Below, in pieces: positions 1-9,727 of a stretch of 64,000 nt of DNA. The number at the start of each line of letters is the position of its first letter. Position 1 is the first letter of the stretch. The DNA is from an uncultured Bacteroidales bacterium (lineage in GTDB: Bacteria > Bacteroidota > Bacteroidia > Bacteroidales > UBA932): assembly GCA_934700615.1 (NCBI GenBank), contig CAKUXR010000011.1, positions 1 through 64,000 of the forward strand, given 5' to 3'. The position numbers and the translations under genes were made by a program. The notes beneath the pieces were generated by a model. The model made no database searches, was not told where the DNA came from, and saw only the letters and a list, made by a program, of their open reading frames with translations.

Positions 1-105
1 AAGTACCCCTTGACGGGCTATTGTATACGTAAGTGACTGTGTGTCACTGTGTTTTAAGATTTCTTAACGTAGTATTGGAAGATAAAAATTATTGTTTTTT
101 TATCG

Positions 106-609
106 TTGCTTCTTTCGTCAATGATAAGTCTGTCCGCTCAGGATACTTGTCAGAAAGAGGTGAATTCTGACTTCAGAAGCCGTGGGTATAAGGGCAGTGT
201 TTTGTATACGAACCACTACTTCGTATGGCAAGGTATAGAAACGTCTCATGGATATATGTTCAATCGTCATCATTATCTTGGAGCAGGTGTGGGTGCTTTT
301 TTCTTGCCATTCGACAGCATGCCGGCATTCGGGAGAGTCTTTGCGGAATATAATGCATACATTAATGAAAAGAACAGCACACCTACTGCAGGTGTAAAAC
401 TGGGCTTTTGTCATGCTCTGAATTATAACAGTGACTGTAAATTCCGCAATGCGGCCGAGATAGAACCCGCATTGGGCTGGAGCTGGACACTTAAATCCGG
501 GAAAGGCTTGTTGTTGGGTCTGTCATATCCATTTTATGTGACATCGAAGCCTGAAACTAAGGTTTCTATTTATGGAATGCCTAAGATATCGTTCGGCATT
601 GAGTTCTAG
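106..609 (+). CDS. Small secreted, barrel-like hypothetical protein
   Basis: I do not recognise this protein. It has a short hydrophobic N-terminus ending in SLSAQ, which fits a signal peptide cut after Ala-Gln, followed by about 150 residues rich in alternating aromatic and Gly residues. It ends in a strand finishing in Phe (GIEF), as small outer-membrane beta-barrels of Bacteroidota do. The start is uncertain. The candidates are TTG at 106 and ATG at 121, but a better signal peptide (KIIVFLSLLLSS) begins at an in-frame ATA at 82, just after a GGAAG stretch, with a stop at 70-72. The true start codon may be ATA or mutated. A terminator follows at 649. Confidence 0.6.
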   Translation: MLLSSMISLSAQDTCQKEVNSDFRSRGYKGSVLYTNHYFVWQGIETSHGYMFNRHHYLGAGVGAFFLPFDSMPAFGRVFAEYNAYINEKNSTPTAGVKLGFCHALNYNSDCKFRNAAEIEPALGWSWTLKSGKGLLLGLSYPFYVTSKPETKVSIYGMPKISFGIEF

Positions 610-648
610 AATTGGTTTAGGCTAGTTGCTTGAATCTCAGTATAATAG

Positions 649-684
649 TCCTTCCTGGTGAATATTACCCGGAAGGATATTTTT
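649..684 (+). terminator. Intrinsic terminator after the barrel-like gene
   Basis: TCCTTCC at 649-655 pairs perfectly with GGAAGGA at 671-677, and a T-rich stretch follows. Confidence 0.6.
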
Positions 685-697
685 GTTTGCGAGAAAA

Positions 698-905
698 CAT
701 GTCTATCAGGTAAGCGTCTTCGGAGTTACGGGTTGATGCGCGTCCGGTGGTTTAACTCGCCCGGCGGAGGTGTGGCCGCGGGAGGTTCGCTTCGCTCATC
801 CCTGTCGGGCTCGCGCCCGACATCCCATTCACAAGGCCATGGGCGGCCATGCCTCCCACGGCCACACCTCCGGCCGTGCTTTACTGAAACAAACGGGTAC
901 TTCCG
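698..905. repeat. GC-rich palindromic repeat element (REP/BIME-like)
   Basis: This gene-free stretch of about 390 bases holds a large palindrome. Bases 765-785 and 852-872 are inverted copies of a 21-base segment with one mismatch. They enclose a perfect 7-bp hairpin (GTCGGGC at 804-810 with GCCCGAC at 815-821). Its left flank, 710-760, matches the repeat next to the RAYT gene at 41123-41170, including a shared 21-bp unit, so it looks like a distant member of the same repeat family. Open frames across it are products of high GC. Confidence 0.6.
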
Positions 906-998
906 GGCGGAAGATGTTAAAGGTGATTCTGCCCCTATATCATGTCTGAGGAAGTGCCCGATACGTCCAAATGAACGTTTCGCGCATTGATGCGCCCC

Positions 999-2351
999 CT
1001 ACTTCGTAATGGAATCGAGGAGCTGGGCCATGCGGGCTGTGAGGGCTTTGCGGGAGAACTGGCGGATGGCGTCAGTCTTGTCGTTTTCAGTGAGAATCTC
1101 GTCCAGTTCGGCCTCTCCGGCGTGCTCCACCTCGATATCTTCTTCGTCATCGGCAGCATTGAACTTGTTCCAGCACATATTGACATATGATGAAATCGAG
1201 GCCTTGTCATCCCAGCCGAACACTACGCCGGCCCCAGTTTGATTTACAATTCTGGCCATTGCCCCGTCAGTCTGACCGATGCCGAGAATCGGATTCATGG
1301 ACGCAAGGTATTCGAAAAGCTTTCCCGGAAGCGTCGCACGATACTCCGGCTCTTTACGCAGAGGAAGGATGAGAAGGGATGCGTTCTTCTGTTCCCGCAC
1401 AGCGACATTGTGGTCCTGATAACCGAGATTGATGACATGGCTGCCGAGACCGGCGGCATTGATAGAGTCAATGATTTCCTTGTCGGTCTTTCCTATTAGC
1501 CTGATATGCAGCATCTTGTCGAACTCCTTATCCGTTCTGCACTTCTCTGAAAGAACATCCCAAAGAGTCTCCGGATTTCCGTCCGAAGCGAAAAGACCGG
1601 TATGGGTAACATTGAAATAACCGTCCGGCTCTACGACCTGGCTGAAATCATCGTCATCGAAACCATTGGTAATCAGCTCGACAGGGGTATTCGTCATGAT
1701 CTGGAACTCCTCCTGGACGAGAGGGGACACAGCCACCACTACAGTCGCATCATCCAGAACCTGCTGCTCCAGGCGGTGATGCTTCCGCTCCGCCCATTTA
1801 CAGAGACATAAATGCTTGAAATAGAACATCTTGGTCCACGGGTCACGGAAATCCGCCACCCACGGAATGCCGGTCGCCCTGGAAAGCTGTCTGGCTATGA
1901 GGTGCATCGACTGCGGAGGGCCGGTACTTACAATCGCGTCCACAGGATTCTCCTTGAGGTACTTTTTCAGGAACCTGACAGAAGGCCTTACCCATGTCAC
2001 CCTCGGGTCTGGAATAAACAGATTGCCACGCAGGAACAGCATCAGTTTCTGCTTGAACGTCTTCTTCTGGCTATTGATAGGATTGACCTCCTGCTTCGTG
2101 GCATCCTTTTTTCCGGTCAGCTTCCGGTAGAAAGAATAAAACTCCGTGATATGCCTCTTCACGACAATGGCCTCCTCCGGAATATCCTCCTCGAGAGTCT
2201 TGTCAATGCTGGTCATTTCCGGATTCTCCGGGGTATAGATGACCGGCTGCCATCCGAACTGAGGCAGATACTTGCTGAACTTCACCCATCTCTGGACACC
2301 GGAACCTCCCGTAGGCGGCCAGTAATATGTTATGATAAGCACCTTCTTCAT
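999..2351 (-). CDS. Glycosyltransferase family 4-like protein
   Basis: This is probably a retaining GT-B glycosyltransferase that transfers a sugar from a nucleotide donor during cell-surface polysaccharide assembly in the cytoplasm. The N-terminus (KKVLIITYYWPPTGGSG) is the Rossmann strand plus Gly-rich loop of GT4 acceptor domains. The C-terminal half holds the donor-domain pattern PGKLFEYLAS followed by an acidic-Gly stretch. Length, about 450 residues, is normal. I chose ATG at 2351 over an upstream GTG at 2357. It diverges from mutS with under 100 bp between them. The sugar and acceptor cannot be read from sequence, and no other polysaccharide genes flank it. Confidence 0.8.
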   Translation of the reverse strand: MKKVLIITYYWPPTGGSGVQRWVKFSKYLPQFGWQPVIYTPENPEMTSIDKTLEEDIPEEAIVVKRHITEFYSFYRKLTGKKDATKQEVNPINSQKKTFKQKLMLFLRGNLFIPDPRVTWVRPSVRFLKKYLKENPVDAIVSTGPPQSMHLIARQLSRATGIPWVADFRDPWTKMFYFKHLCLCKWAERKHHRLEQQVLDDATVVVAVSPLVQEEFQIMTNTPVELITNGFDDDDFSQVVEPDGYFNVTHTGLFASDGNPETLWDVLSEKCRTDKEFDKMLHIRLIGKTDKEIIDSINAAGLGSHVINLGYQDHNVAVREQKNASLLILPLRKEPEYRATLPGKLFEYLASMNPILGIGQTDGAMARIVNQTGAGVVFGWDDKASISSYVNMCWNKFNAADDEEDIEVEHAGEAELDEILTENDKTDAIRQFSRKALTARMAQLLDSITK

Positions 2352-2412
2352 AGTCACGTAAAGATAGTTATAATTTTTGGTAGAGGTTATTGAATTATGG
2401 GGTGAAAATCTG

Positions 2413-2420
2413 TAAATTTG
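2413..2420 (+). promoter_or_regulatory. -7 box TAAATTTG for mutS
   Basis: The site matches the Bacteroidota TAnnTTTG element and lies 27 bases before the mutS ATG. An ATTG lies 20 bases upstream in the -33 position. Confidence 0.55.
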
Positions 2421-2446
2421 TTTGTTTTGGTAATTGGAGACAGATT

Positions 2447-5119
2447 ATGGCGAAGAAACAAGCGGAGGATACACCTCTACTTAAACAATATTTTGCGGTC
2501 AAAGCCCAGCATCCCGAGGCAGTTCTGCTTTACAGAGTGGGCGATTTCTATGAAACATATTCTGACGACGCGGTCCTCGTAAGCAAAGTTCTGGGTCTTG
2601 TACAGACCAAGCGTTCAAATGGTGACAAAGAAGCCGTGCCTATGGCCGGATTCCCACATCATGCTATAGAACAATATCTTACACGTCTTATCCGTGCCGG
2701 CTATAAAGTGGCCGTGTGCGACCAACTGGAGGATCCGAAACTGGTAGGCTCCAGGACTCTGGTGAAAAGGGGAGTGACGGAGATGGTTACGCCGGGAATC
2801 GCCTTCGGCGAGAATATGCTCGAACAGAAGGAGCACAACTACCTGACAGGACTCACATTCTCCAAAGACCAATGCGGAGCCGCATTTCTCGATGTCTCCA
2901 CCGGAACATTCCAGGTGGCACAGGGTAGCACTGCCTATATCGGAACTCTCATAGCATCATTGGCCCCGAAAGAAATCGTAGTCCAGCGCGGCAACGAGAA
3001 ACGTGTCAAGGAACTGTATGGGGACACCCTATATGTATCGACACTTGACGAATGGGCATTCGTATATGATGCGGCTGTCGAAAAACTGAAACGTCAGTTG
3101 CGCGTGGATTCATTGAAAGGCTATGCCATTGATTCATACCCGCTTGGAGTGAGCTCTGCCGGCGCGCTCATCGTCTATCTCGAACAGACGCAGCATACCG
3201 GCCTTGCCAACATCTGCTCGATTTCCCGCATTGACGAAGATAAATTCGTGTGGATGGACAAATTCACCATCCGCAACCTCGAAATCTTCAGCGCGTCGGC
3301 GGGAGGGGAAGGCGTGTCACTTGTCAGTGTCATTGACAAATGCTGCTCTCCGATGGGTTCGCGTCTTTTGCGCGGCTGGCTGGCGATGCCGTCACTCGAC
3401 TTGAATGAACTGAATGCCAGATACGACATCGTAGGCCATTTTACTGACAACGGCGAACTTCTGAATGAGGTTCAATGCCATATCAGCAATATCGGCGACC
3501 TCGACAGGATAATCTCCAGGGCGGCCACGGGTAAGATCATGCCACGTGAAGTCCTCCAGTTGGGACGAGGTCTGGCCCAGTTCGACCCTATCAGAAAATT
3601 ATGTTCCGGGCAGGGAACCGCATCGGGCGTTTGCGCCCCGCTCGCTGAACTGACAGCCTCCATAGGCGACTGCTCAGAACTGCTCAAGGCGATAACAGAG
3701 ACATTGACCCAGGACGCGGCAGCAGCCATCGGAAAGGGCGATGTCATCGCTGCAGGCGTGAGTGAGGAGCTCGACAAAGTGCGCGAAATCTCCCGCGGAG
3801 GCAAGGATTATCTCCTGAAAATGCAGCAGAGGGAGATAGAAAGGACCGGAATAACCTCATTGAAAATAAGTTACAACAATGTCTTCGGTTATTACATCGA
3901 GGTCCGCAACGCCCACAAGGACAAAGTCCCGGAGGAATGGATCCGCAAACAGACGCTTGTCAATGCAGAAAGGTATATTACTCAGGAACTTAAGGAATAT
4001 GAAGAGCAGATTCTTTCCGCCGAGGACAAAATCTACGCTCTCGAGTCTGCTATCTATAACTCGCTGATTGCCAAGATACAGACCGCTATAAGGACCATTC
4101 AGAAGAACTCGATGGTGATTGCCAAGCTGGATATTCTGGCAGGGTTTGCAGAACTGGCCTCGGAAAACAGATATTGCCGTCCTGAAATCGGTGACGGGCT
4201 TGCCTTGGACATCAAGGCCGGCAGACACCCTGTGATAGAGACACTTATGAAGCCGGGGGAGGAATATGTACCTAACGATATCCATCTGGACAGAGACAAG
4301 CAGCAGATAATAATATTGACCGGTCCGAACATGTCCGGAAAATCCGCTCTGCTCCGTCAGACAGCATTGATAGTGCTCCTCGCCCAGATCGGTTCATTCG
4401 TGCCTGCGGATTCGGCGAAAATCGGCTATTTCGACAAGATTTTCACCCGTGTCGGTGCATCGGACAACATCTCCAGAGGCGAATCCACATTCATGGTGGA
4501 AATGCTGGAAACGTCAATGATTCTGCACAATCTTTCCGAGCGTTCTCTTGTGCTTCTGGACGAAATCGGCCGAGGTACATCCACTTACGACGGAATGTCC
4601 ATTGCCCGGGCGATAGTCGAATTTATACATGAATACGGAAAGGGCGCCAAGACCTTGTTCGCCACACACTATCACGAACTGAATGACCTGGAAGGTATCT
4701 ATCCCCGTGTGAAGAACTTCCATGTGGCAGTCAAGGAAGTCGGCAAAGAGGTCATTTTCCTCAGGAAACTCAAGGAGGGCGGCACGGCCCACAGTTTCGG
4801 TCTGCACGTGGCCAGGATGGCCGGAATGCCTAAAGAAGTGCTTGCTTCCGCCGAGAGGACTCTGTCTGCCTTGGAGGCCGGTGGTGCCGGTTCCATAAGC
4901 AATGGGGCGGCACCGGAGGACAAACCGATAATCAAGCCTTATAATACAAAAGAGGGCAGGGTGGAGGCTGACGGCACGATCCAGCTGTCTCTTTTCCAGC
5001 TGGATGACCCTACATTGTCCTCACTCAGAGATACTTTGAAGTCTGCGGACCTTAACAATATGACTCCTATGCAGGCCTTTGACCTTCTCCGTGACATGAA
5101 GAAGGAATTGGGAATATGA
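2447..5119 (+). CDS. mutS: DNA mismatch repair protein MutS
   Basis: MutS recognises mispaired bases and recruits MutL in an ATP-dependent way. The mismatch-probing Phe-x-Glu motif is present near residue 31 (GDFYETY). The connector, lever and clamp regions follow, then the ABC-type ATPase with Walker A GPNMSGKS at about residue 626 and Walker B LVLLDEIGRGTS. The C-terminal helical tail ends MQAFDLLRDMKKELG. The protein is about 890 residues, a full-length MutS1. I chose ATG at 2447 (MAKKQAEDTPLLKQY) because the in-frame extension upstream is not MutS-like and overlaps the promoter box. Confidence 0.97.
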   Translation: MAKKQAEDTPLLKQYFAVKAQHPEAVLLYRVGDFYETYSDDAVLVSKVLGLVQTKRSNGDKEAVPMAGFPHHAIEQYLTRLIRAGYKVAVCDQLEDPKLVGSRTLVKRGVTEMVTPGIAFGENMLEQKEHNYLTGLTFSKDQCGAAFLDVSTGTFQVAQGSTAYIGTLIASLAPKEIVVQRGNEKRVKELYGDTLYVSTLDEWAFVYDAAVEKLKRQLRVDSLKGYAIDSYPLGVSSAGALIVYLEQTQHTGLANICSISRIDEDKFVWMDKFTIRNLEIFSASAGGEGVSLVSVIDKCCSPMGSRLLRGWLAMPSLDLNELNARYDIVGHFTDNGELLNEVQCHISNIGDLDRIISRAATGKIMPREVLQLGRGLAQFDPIRKLCSGQGTASGVCAPLAELTASIGDCSELLKAITETLTQDAAAAIGKGDVIAAGVSEELDKVREISRGGKDYLLKMQQREIERTGITSLKISYNNVFGYYIEVRNAHKDKVPEEWIRKQTLVNAERYITQELKEYEEQILSAEDKIYALESAIYNSLIAKIQTAIRTIQKNSMVIAKLDILAGFAELASENRYCRPEIGDGLALDIKAGRHPVIETLMKPGEEYVPNDIHLDRDKQQIIILTGPNMSGKSALLRQTALIVLLAQIGSFVPADSAKIGYFDKIFTRVGASDNISRGESTFMVEMLETSMILHNLSERSLVLLDEIGRGTSTYDGMSIARAIVEFIHEYGKGAKTLFATHYHELNDLEGIYPRVKNFHVAVKEVGKEVIFLRKLKEGGTAHSFGLHVARMAGMPKEVLASAERTLSALEAGGAGSISNGAAPEDKPIIKPYNTKEGRVEADGTIQLSLFQLDDPTLSSLRDTLKSADLNNMTPMQAFDLLRDMKKELGI

Positions 5120-5154
5120 TAACTCCAGATTATTGATAACGAACACATTTAATT

Positions 5155-7152
5155 ATGACACTCAAATCTTTCCTTGCCACAGTATTGGCATTGGCAATAC
5201 CGGTTTTCGCATCGGCGAATGACGGGGCGTATCTGATTCAGTCTCCTGACGGACACCTTCAAGCGACCGTCGTAGTCGGAGAAAATATATCATATACGGT
5301 TTCCAGAGACGAGCTCCAGCTGATAGCTCCGTCCTCCATTTCAATGACAGTTTCTACCGGCGAGGTCTTCGGTCTCAATGACAAAGTCCGCAAGGTCCGC
5401 CGCACCAGCATTGACCTGATCCATCAGGCTACGGCTTACAAGAAAGCTGAGGTGAGGGACAATTATAACGAGATGACATTGGAATTCAAGGAGTTCTCCC
5501 TCGTGTTCCGTGCGTTCGATGACGGCGTGGCATATAGGTTCGTAAGTTCGCTGAAGGGTGACTTCAATGTCGTAGGCGAGCAAGCTGAATTCGCTTTCGC
5601 GAAGGATTGGAATGCCTATGTCCCTTATGTGAAGCAGCATACGCAAACACTTGAGAGCCAGTTTTATAACTCATTCGAAAATACATATTCCGTGCAGCCT
5701 TTGTCAGAATGGAACAAGAAACGTCTGGCCTTCCTTCCGCTTGCGGTCGCTGCCGACAATGGCGTGAAAGTTCTCGTCATGGAGTCTGACCTGAAGCATT
5801 ATCCGGGAATGTACCTTTACAATGAGGGAGAGGGCTCTACTCTTACGGCCCGTTTTGCCCCATATCCCAAGGTCGTGAAACAGGGCGGCCACAATATGCT
5901 TCAGGGTGAAGTCGTCGAGCGTGAGGACTATATCGCTGAGTGCTCAGGAAAAGAGGCTTTCCCTTGGAGGATAATTATGGTGACTGCCAATGATGCCGAG
6001 ATGGCTGTCAATGACCTTGTATGGAATCTCGGAACTCCTGCTGACCCGTCCGCTGATTTCAGCTGGGTGCGTCCTGGAAAGGTTGCCTGGGACTGGTGGA
6101 ATGACTGGAATCTCTATGGTGTGGATTTCCGTGCCGGAATCAACAACGAGACCTACAAATACTACATTGATTTCGCTGCCGCCCACGGTATCGAATATGT
6201 TATCCTCGATGAGGGCTGGGCTGTGAACAAGAAGGCCGACCTCATGCAGGTAATCCCTGAGATTGACATCCCTATGCTTTGCCAATATGCTCAGGAGCGC
6301 AGTGTGGGCATCATCCTCTGGGCCGGCTATCTGGCCTTCGACAGGGACATGGAGAATGTCTGCCGTCATTATTCCGAGATGGGAGTGAAGGGTTTCAAGG
6401 TGGATTTCATGGACAGGGATGACCAGGCGATGGTGGACTTCCACAGGCGCGCTGCCGAGATGGCTGCCAAATATCACCTCCTCATTGATTTCCACGGCAC
6501 CTACAAGCCGGCAGGACTGAACAGGACCTGGCCTAACGTCATAAATTATGAGGGAGTGCATGGCCTTGAGCAGATGAAGTGGTCGGATTCTTCAGTGGAC
6601 CAGGTTACATATGATGTGACCGTTCCGTTCATAAGAATGGCTGCCGGCCCTATGGACTATACCCAGGGCGCAATGCGCAACGCGACCAGGAAGAATTACC
6701 GTCCGGTAAATACCGAGGCCATGAGTCAGGGGACACGTTGCAGGCAACTTGCTGAGTATGTGGTATTTGACTCTCCTCTCAATATGCTTTGCGATTCGCC
6801 GTCAAACTATATGGCCGAGCCGCAGTGCACCAAGTTCATTGCAGAATGCCCTGTCATCTGGGATGAGAGCCGTGCCGTAAATGGAGAAATCGGCAAATAT
6901 ATAACGCTCGCGCGCCGTCGCGGAGACGTATGGTATGTCGGGTCAATGACAGACTGGAACGCCCGTGACATTGACATTGACCTTTCCTTCCTCGGCGAAG
7001 GCGAGTGGGTGATGGAAATTTTCCGCGACGGTGTCAATGCTGACCGCGCGGCCAAGGATTTCAAACACGAAGTGGTCAATGTCCCTGCAGACCGTCATGT
7101 GACAGTCCACATGGCTCCGGGAGGCGGCTGGGCTGCAAGGATTCGCAGATAA
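5155..7152 (+). CDS. Glycoside hydrolase family 97 exo-enzyme
   Basis: This exported enzyme would remove terminal alpha-glucosyl or alpha-galactosyl residues in the periplasm or at the surface. A signal peptide (residues 1-21, ending ASA) precedes the N-terminal beta-sandwich of GH97. The (beta/alpha)8 domain has KVAWDWWNDW and EYVILDEGW. The segment GFKVDFMDRDDQ places an Asp where retaining GH97 members have their nucleophile; inverting SusB-type enzymes lack it, so I infer a retaining, possibly alpha-galactosidase, subfamily. INYEGVHGLE carries a conserved Glu. There are no SusC/D genes nearby. Length, 665 residues, is typical. Confidence 0.92.
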   Translation: MTLKSFLATVLALAIPVFASANDGAYLIQSPDGHLQATVVVGENISYTVSRDELQLIAPSSISMTVSTGEVFGLNDKVRKVRRTSIDLIHQATAYKKAEVRDNYNEMTLEFKEFSLVFRAFDDGVAYRFVSSLKGDFNVVGEQAEFAFAKDWNAYVPYVKQHTQTLESQFYNSFENTYSVQPLSEWNKKRLAFLPLAVAADNGVKVLVMESDLKHYPGMYLYNEGEGSTLTARFAPYPKVVKQGGHNMLQGEVVEREDYIAECSGKEAFPWRIIMVTANDAEMAVNDLVWNLGTPADPSADFSWVRPGKVAWDWWNDWNLYGVDFRAGINNETYKYYIDFAAAHGIEYVILDEGWAVNKKADLMQVIPEIDIPMLCQYAQERSVGIILWAGYLAFDRDMENVCRHYSEMGVKGFKVDFMDRDDQAMVDFHRRAAEMAAKYHLLIDFHGTYKPAGLNRTWPNVINYEGVHGLEQMKWSDSSVDQVTYDVTVPFIRMAAGPMDYTQGAMRNATRKNYRPVNTEAMSQGTRCRQLAEYVVFDSPLNMLCDSPSNYMAEPQCTKFIAECPVIWDESRAVNGEIGKYITLARRRGDVWYVGSMTDWNARDIDIDLSFLGEGEWVMEIFRDGVNADRAAKDFKHEVVNVPADRHVTVHMAPGGGWAARIRR

Positions 7153-7172
7153 GTAACCTTCAAAAAATAATT

Positions 7173-7199
7173 GAGGCTCCGTTTTTGCGGAGCCTTTTT
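7173..7199 (+). terminator. Intrinsic terminator after the GH97 gene
   Basis: GGCTCCG and CGGAGCC form a stem closed by a T-rich loop, followed by five or six T. It lies between two convergent genes. Confidence 0.85.
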
Positions 7200-8726
7200 C
7201 TATTGCTTTGTATAGTCTCTGATTGCAGGAAGCGTACCTGTCCAAGAGCCGTATATCTTGTGTGGTGTCAATGACTTGTCGTACAGATTGTAGTCATCCT
7301 GGAACTCGAACTCCACTGTATAGCTGTTTCCGTTTCGGGATATCTTCATGGTTCCGCCTGCTATAGGAGCGCTCTTCGCGGCATGTCCGGACTCATCGTA
7401 TTCGATGTAACATGAAGGGTCGGCACTGGTGTATCCGATATTTCCGGGATATACAGTCCACGCACCGCCGGAGGTTGAAACCGTGTAAGTCCCTTCAGGA
7501 AGACTCGTCGCATCACCTGTACCTGCGACAAAGTCAATGGCTATTTCCCGATATCCATTGTCCAGGACGATGGCATAATTTACGGTTCCGTTTCCGTGAT
7601 AGTCTCCGTAATAATTGACTACAGAACAGATTTCAGGATTCATCTCCACGTCCGAGTCCAATGTCGTCTGAGGTGCTTCAATGTTCTGATAATCTTCGAG
7701 TTCCCCTTTCCATGAGGCTTTGACAGTGTAACCGTCTTCATCTGTGAAATCGCAAGTGATGGAATAAGTCCCGTCATTGTTATTCACGATTTTTACCTCG
7801 CCGTCTTTCATCGCGCAGAACTTGGTTTTGTAAGAATTGTCGACCTGCATGCAGAATGTTCCGAGAGTCTGTGCGCCGAGCCATACGCCCGGATAGAAAG
7901 TGCCGGGAGTATAGGACATTCTGGTTCCTGCCTTATATGTGCCGGCCAAATCCGCTCCCTTTTCGGTGTAAAGGTCGATCTGAATCTTGTGTCCCGGGCC
8001 TTTCGGATACAGGCCGTCATTGGAAATGCCCTCAGTATCAAAGCATCTCAGCACATAATTGTCGTAGTTGCTTTCATTTCCATACTTCTGGCTCGTAACT
8101 CGTTTGAGGTTGAGGTCAAGATTGGCCTTTATATGTCCGTTGTCCGTCTCCTCTCCCTCCCCGCTCTTGTCGCTGAGCGTGATGGCTCCCTTATATGTGA
8201 ATACGTATTTCTTGCCCTCGGTACTCGTTATTGCAACATTGATGTCATACCCCTCCTCGATATGTTTCACGGTAATGGTGCCATCCTGGAAAAGGACGTT
8301 CTCGATGCGGAAGAGGTCACCGACCTTCTCTTTATTGAAAGTGGCGAAGGTCAATTCCGTATTGAATGTCCCGTTTGCGCGTCCTTTGTGGGCGGTATAT
8401 GTGCCTTCCGGGATAATCGGGTTGGTATGGTCCTCCGAGATGGCGCCCCAAAGGTCACAATACAGGATGTAGTCTCCCGGATTCATCGGCGCGAGGTCCA
8501 CCTCCGAACTCTGTCCGATTTCGCCGGATGACAGGATGAAATAATAGTCTGCATATCCTTCTTTCCAGAAGTTTCCGAAGTAGATGCCGTCCTGGAAATT
8601 CTTGACTTCCACAGCGGTGACATCTTCAGTTTCAGTTTTTTTGTCTTTCTCGCACGAAACGGCCACAAGCGAAAGAATCGCCGCCAGCGCAATGCTGGAA
8701 AGGTCAATGAATTTTAGGATTTTCAT
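7200..8726 (-). CDS. Lipoprotein with internal repeats, unknown function
   Basis: The N-terminus is a lipoprotein signal with lipobox (LVAVSC, Cys near residue 25) followed by charged residues, so the protein is probably anchored in the outer membrane. The body holds about three diverged repeats of 130-160 residues. Each has a strand with Tyr-Ile/Val, a PEGTYT-type turn (IIPEGTYTAH, SLPEGTYTVS), a Gly-rich segment, a G-T-I/M-x-I strand, and a closing Y-x-W/Y-x-G strand. Such repeats are seen in Bacteroidales surface lipoproteins, but I cannot assign a function. It is convergent with the GH97 gene. Confidence 0.75.
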   Translation of the reverse strand: MKILKFIDLSSIALAAILSLVAVSCEKDKKTETEDVTAVEVKNFQDGIYFGNFWKEGYADYYFILSSGEIGQSSEVDLAPMNPGDYILYCDLWGAISEDHTNPIIPEGTYTAHKGRANGTFNTELTFATFNKEKVGDLFRIENVLFQDGTITVKHIEEGYDINVAITSTEGKKYVFTYKGAITLSDKSGEGEETDNGHIKANLDLNLKRVTSQKYGNESNYDNYVLRCFDTEGISNDGLYPKGPGHKIQIDLYTEKGADLAGTYKAGTRMSYTPGTFYPGVWLGAQTLGTFCMQVDNSYKTKFCAMKDGEVKIVNNNDGTYSITCDFTDEDGYTVKASWKGELEDYQNIEAPQTTLDSDVEMNPEICSVVNYYGDYHGNGTVNYAIVLDNGYREIAIDFVAGTGDATSLPEGTYTVSTSGGAWTVYPGNIGYTSADPSCYIEYDESGHAAKSAPIAGGTMKISRNGNSYTVEFEFQDDYNLYDKSLTPHKIYGSWTGTLPAIRDYTKQ

Positions 8727-8814
8727 ATTTTCAGTTTATCAATGTTACAAGATTTTTCTGGTCTGTATGCATGTAAAGATAAATAAAAATCAGTACAAGC
8801 ATGAAATTATTTGT

Positions 8815-8822
8815 TATATTTG
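8815..8822 (+). promoter_or_regulatory. -7 box TATATTTG for the DUF4465 gene
   Basis: Perfect TAnnTTTG match 68 bases before the chosen ATG. No clear -33 partner. Confidence 0.45.
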
Positions 8823-8889
8823 TTGCTGTGCGTGACGGATGGATTATTGGTGCGGGAATATGGGATATTGCTTAAAACTTTATAGTAAG

Positions 8890-9702
8890 ATGAAAAAGAC
8901 ATTGATGATTTTGCCGCTTCTCATTTTTGCGGCCAGCTGCTCCAAAGAGAACAAGACACCGGAGGATTCCACTGTATATCAGACGATTTCCTTTGAAAAC
9001 CATATGTTTGCAGACAAGAAACACAACAACTTCCCGAGTGCTTCCGGGATAGATTCCACATATACTGAGTTCGGTGCGACATTCACGGCACAGAACTACT
9101 ATTATTTCCTGTCAGGCATCCTGATTGCCGATGATTACGAGAAACCTCAGCTCGAAGGAGAATTTATCGCCTATTCAAACGGCAAGAGAGTCGTCTGCAA
9201 CAAGGACTTCGAGGAAGGAAAAGAACCTCCTATGGGGGCTGACGGCACGTCCAAATACTCCGTATGGTCTTATTCCCAGTACAATAAGGATGTGCGCCCG
9301 TCATTCAGCTTCGCTGACGGAGCCGAGCATAAGGCCGTGTCAATGAAAGTGAACAATGATGCGATGGTATGGCAGTACATGAAAATAGGATTCTACTCCA
9401 AGCCGGCATTCACTACAGGAGATTATTTCGAGGCCATCTTTACAGGCTATGATGCGGCAGGCAACGAGACAGGTAACGTTACAGTCCCTCTCGGGGATTT
9501 CCGTGACGGAAAATCACTTCTTGTCGAGGATTGGCAGGACGTGGACATATCTCCTCTCGGCATGGTGAACAAGATAGTCCTCACCGCTGATTTCTCGGAC
9601 AATTTCATGTCATTCATGTATGTCACGACGAAGGAGGACTGCCCATATATGGTTTGCGTAGATGAAATTAAATTTGACATAACAGAAGAAGCCGCCAAAT
9701 AA
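8890..9702 (+). CDS. DUF4465-type surface lipoprotein
   Basis: The start at 8890 gives a clean lipoprotein signal (MKKTLMILPLLIFAASC, Cys near residue 17). The mature part matches the layout of DUF4465 proteins of Bacteroidota: an N-terminal FEN..F segment, a central jelly-roll-like region with repeated aromatic residues (SFSFADGAEHKAVSMKVNN), a segment on metal/structure-binding strands, and the C-terminal pattern DWQDVDISPLGMVNKIVLTADFSD followed by YMVCVDEIKF. Its role is unknown; surface carbohydrate or cobalamin-related binding has been suggested for relatives. It precedes tcdA by 25 bp and could be cotranscribed with it. Confidence 0.75.
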   Translation: MKKTLMILPLLIFAASCSKENKTPEDSTVYQTISFENHMFADKKHNNFPSASGIDSTYTEFGATFTAQNYYYFLSGILIADDYEKPQLEGEFIAYSNGKRVVCNKDFEEGKEPPMGADGTSKYSVWSYSQYNKDVRPSFSFADGAEHKAVSMKVNNDAMVWQYMKIGFYSKPAFTTGDYFEAIFTGYDAAGNETGNVTVPLGDFRDGKSLLVEDWQDVDISPLGMVNKIVLTADFSDNFMSFMYVTTKEDCPYMVCVDEIKFDITEEAAK

Positions 9703-9727
9703 TGCGGCTTATGTTGGTGATTACCAG

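Noticed and set aside
658..990. 110-residue open frame on the plus strand
   Set aside because: It runs through the GC-rich palindrome, has a Gly/Ser/Arg-rich random composition and no start or family signal.
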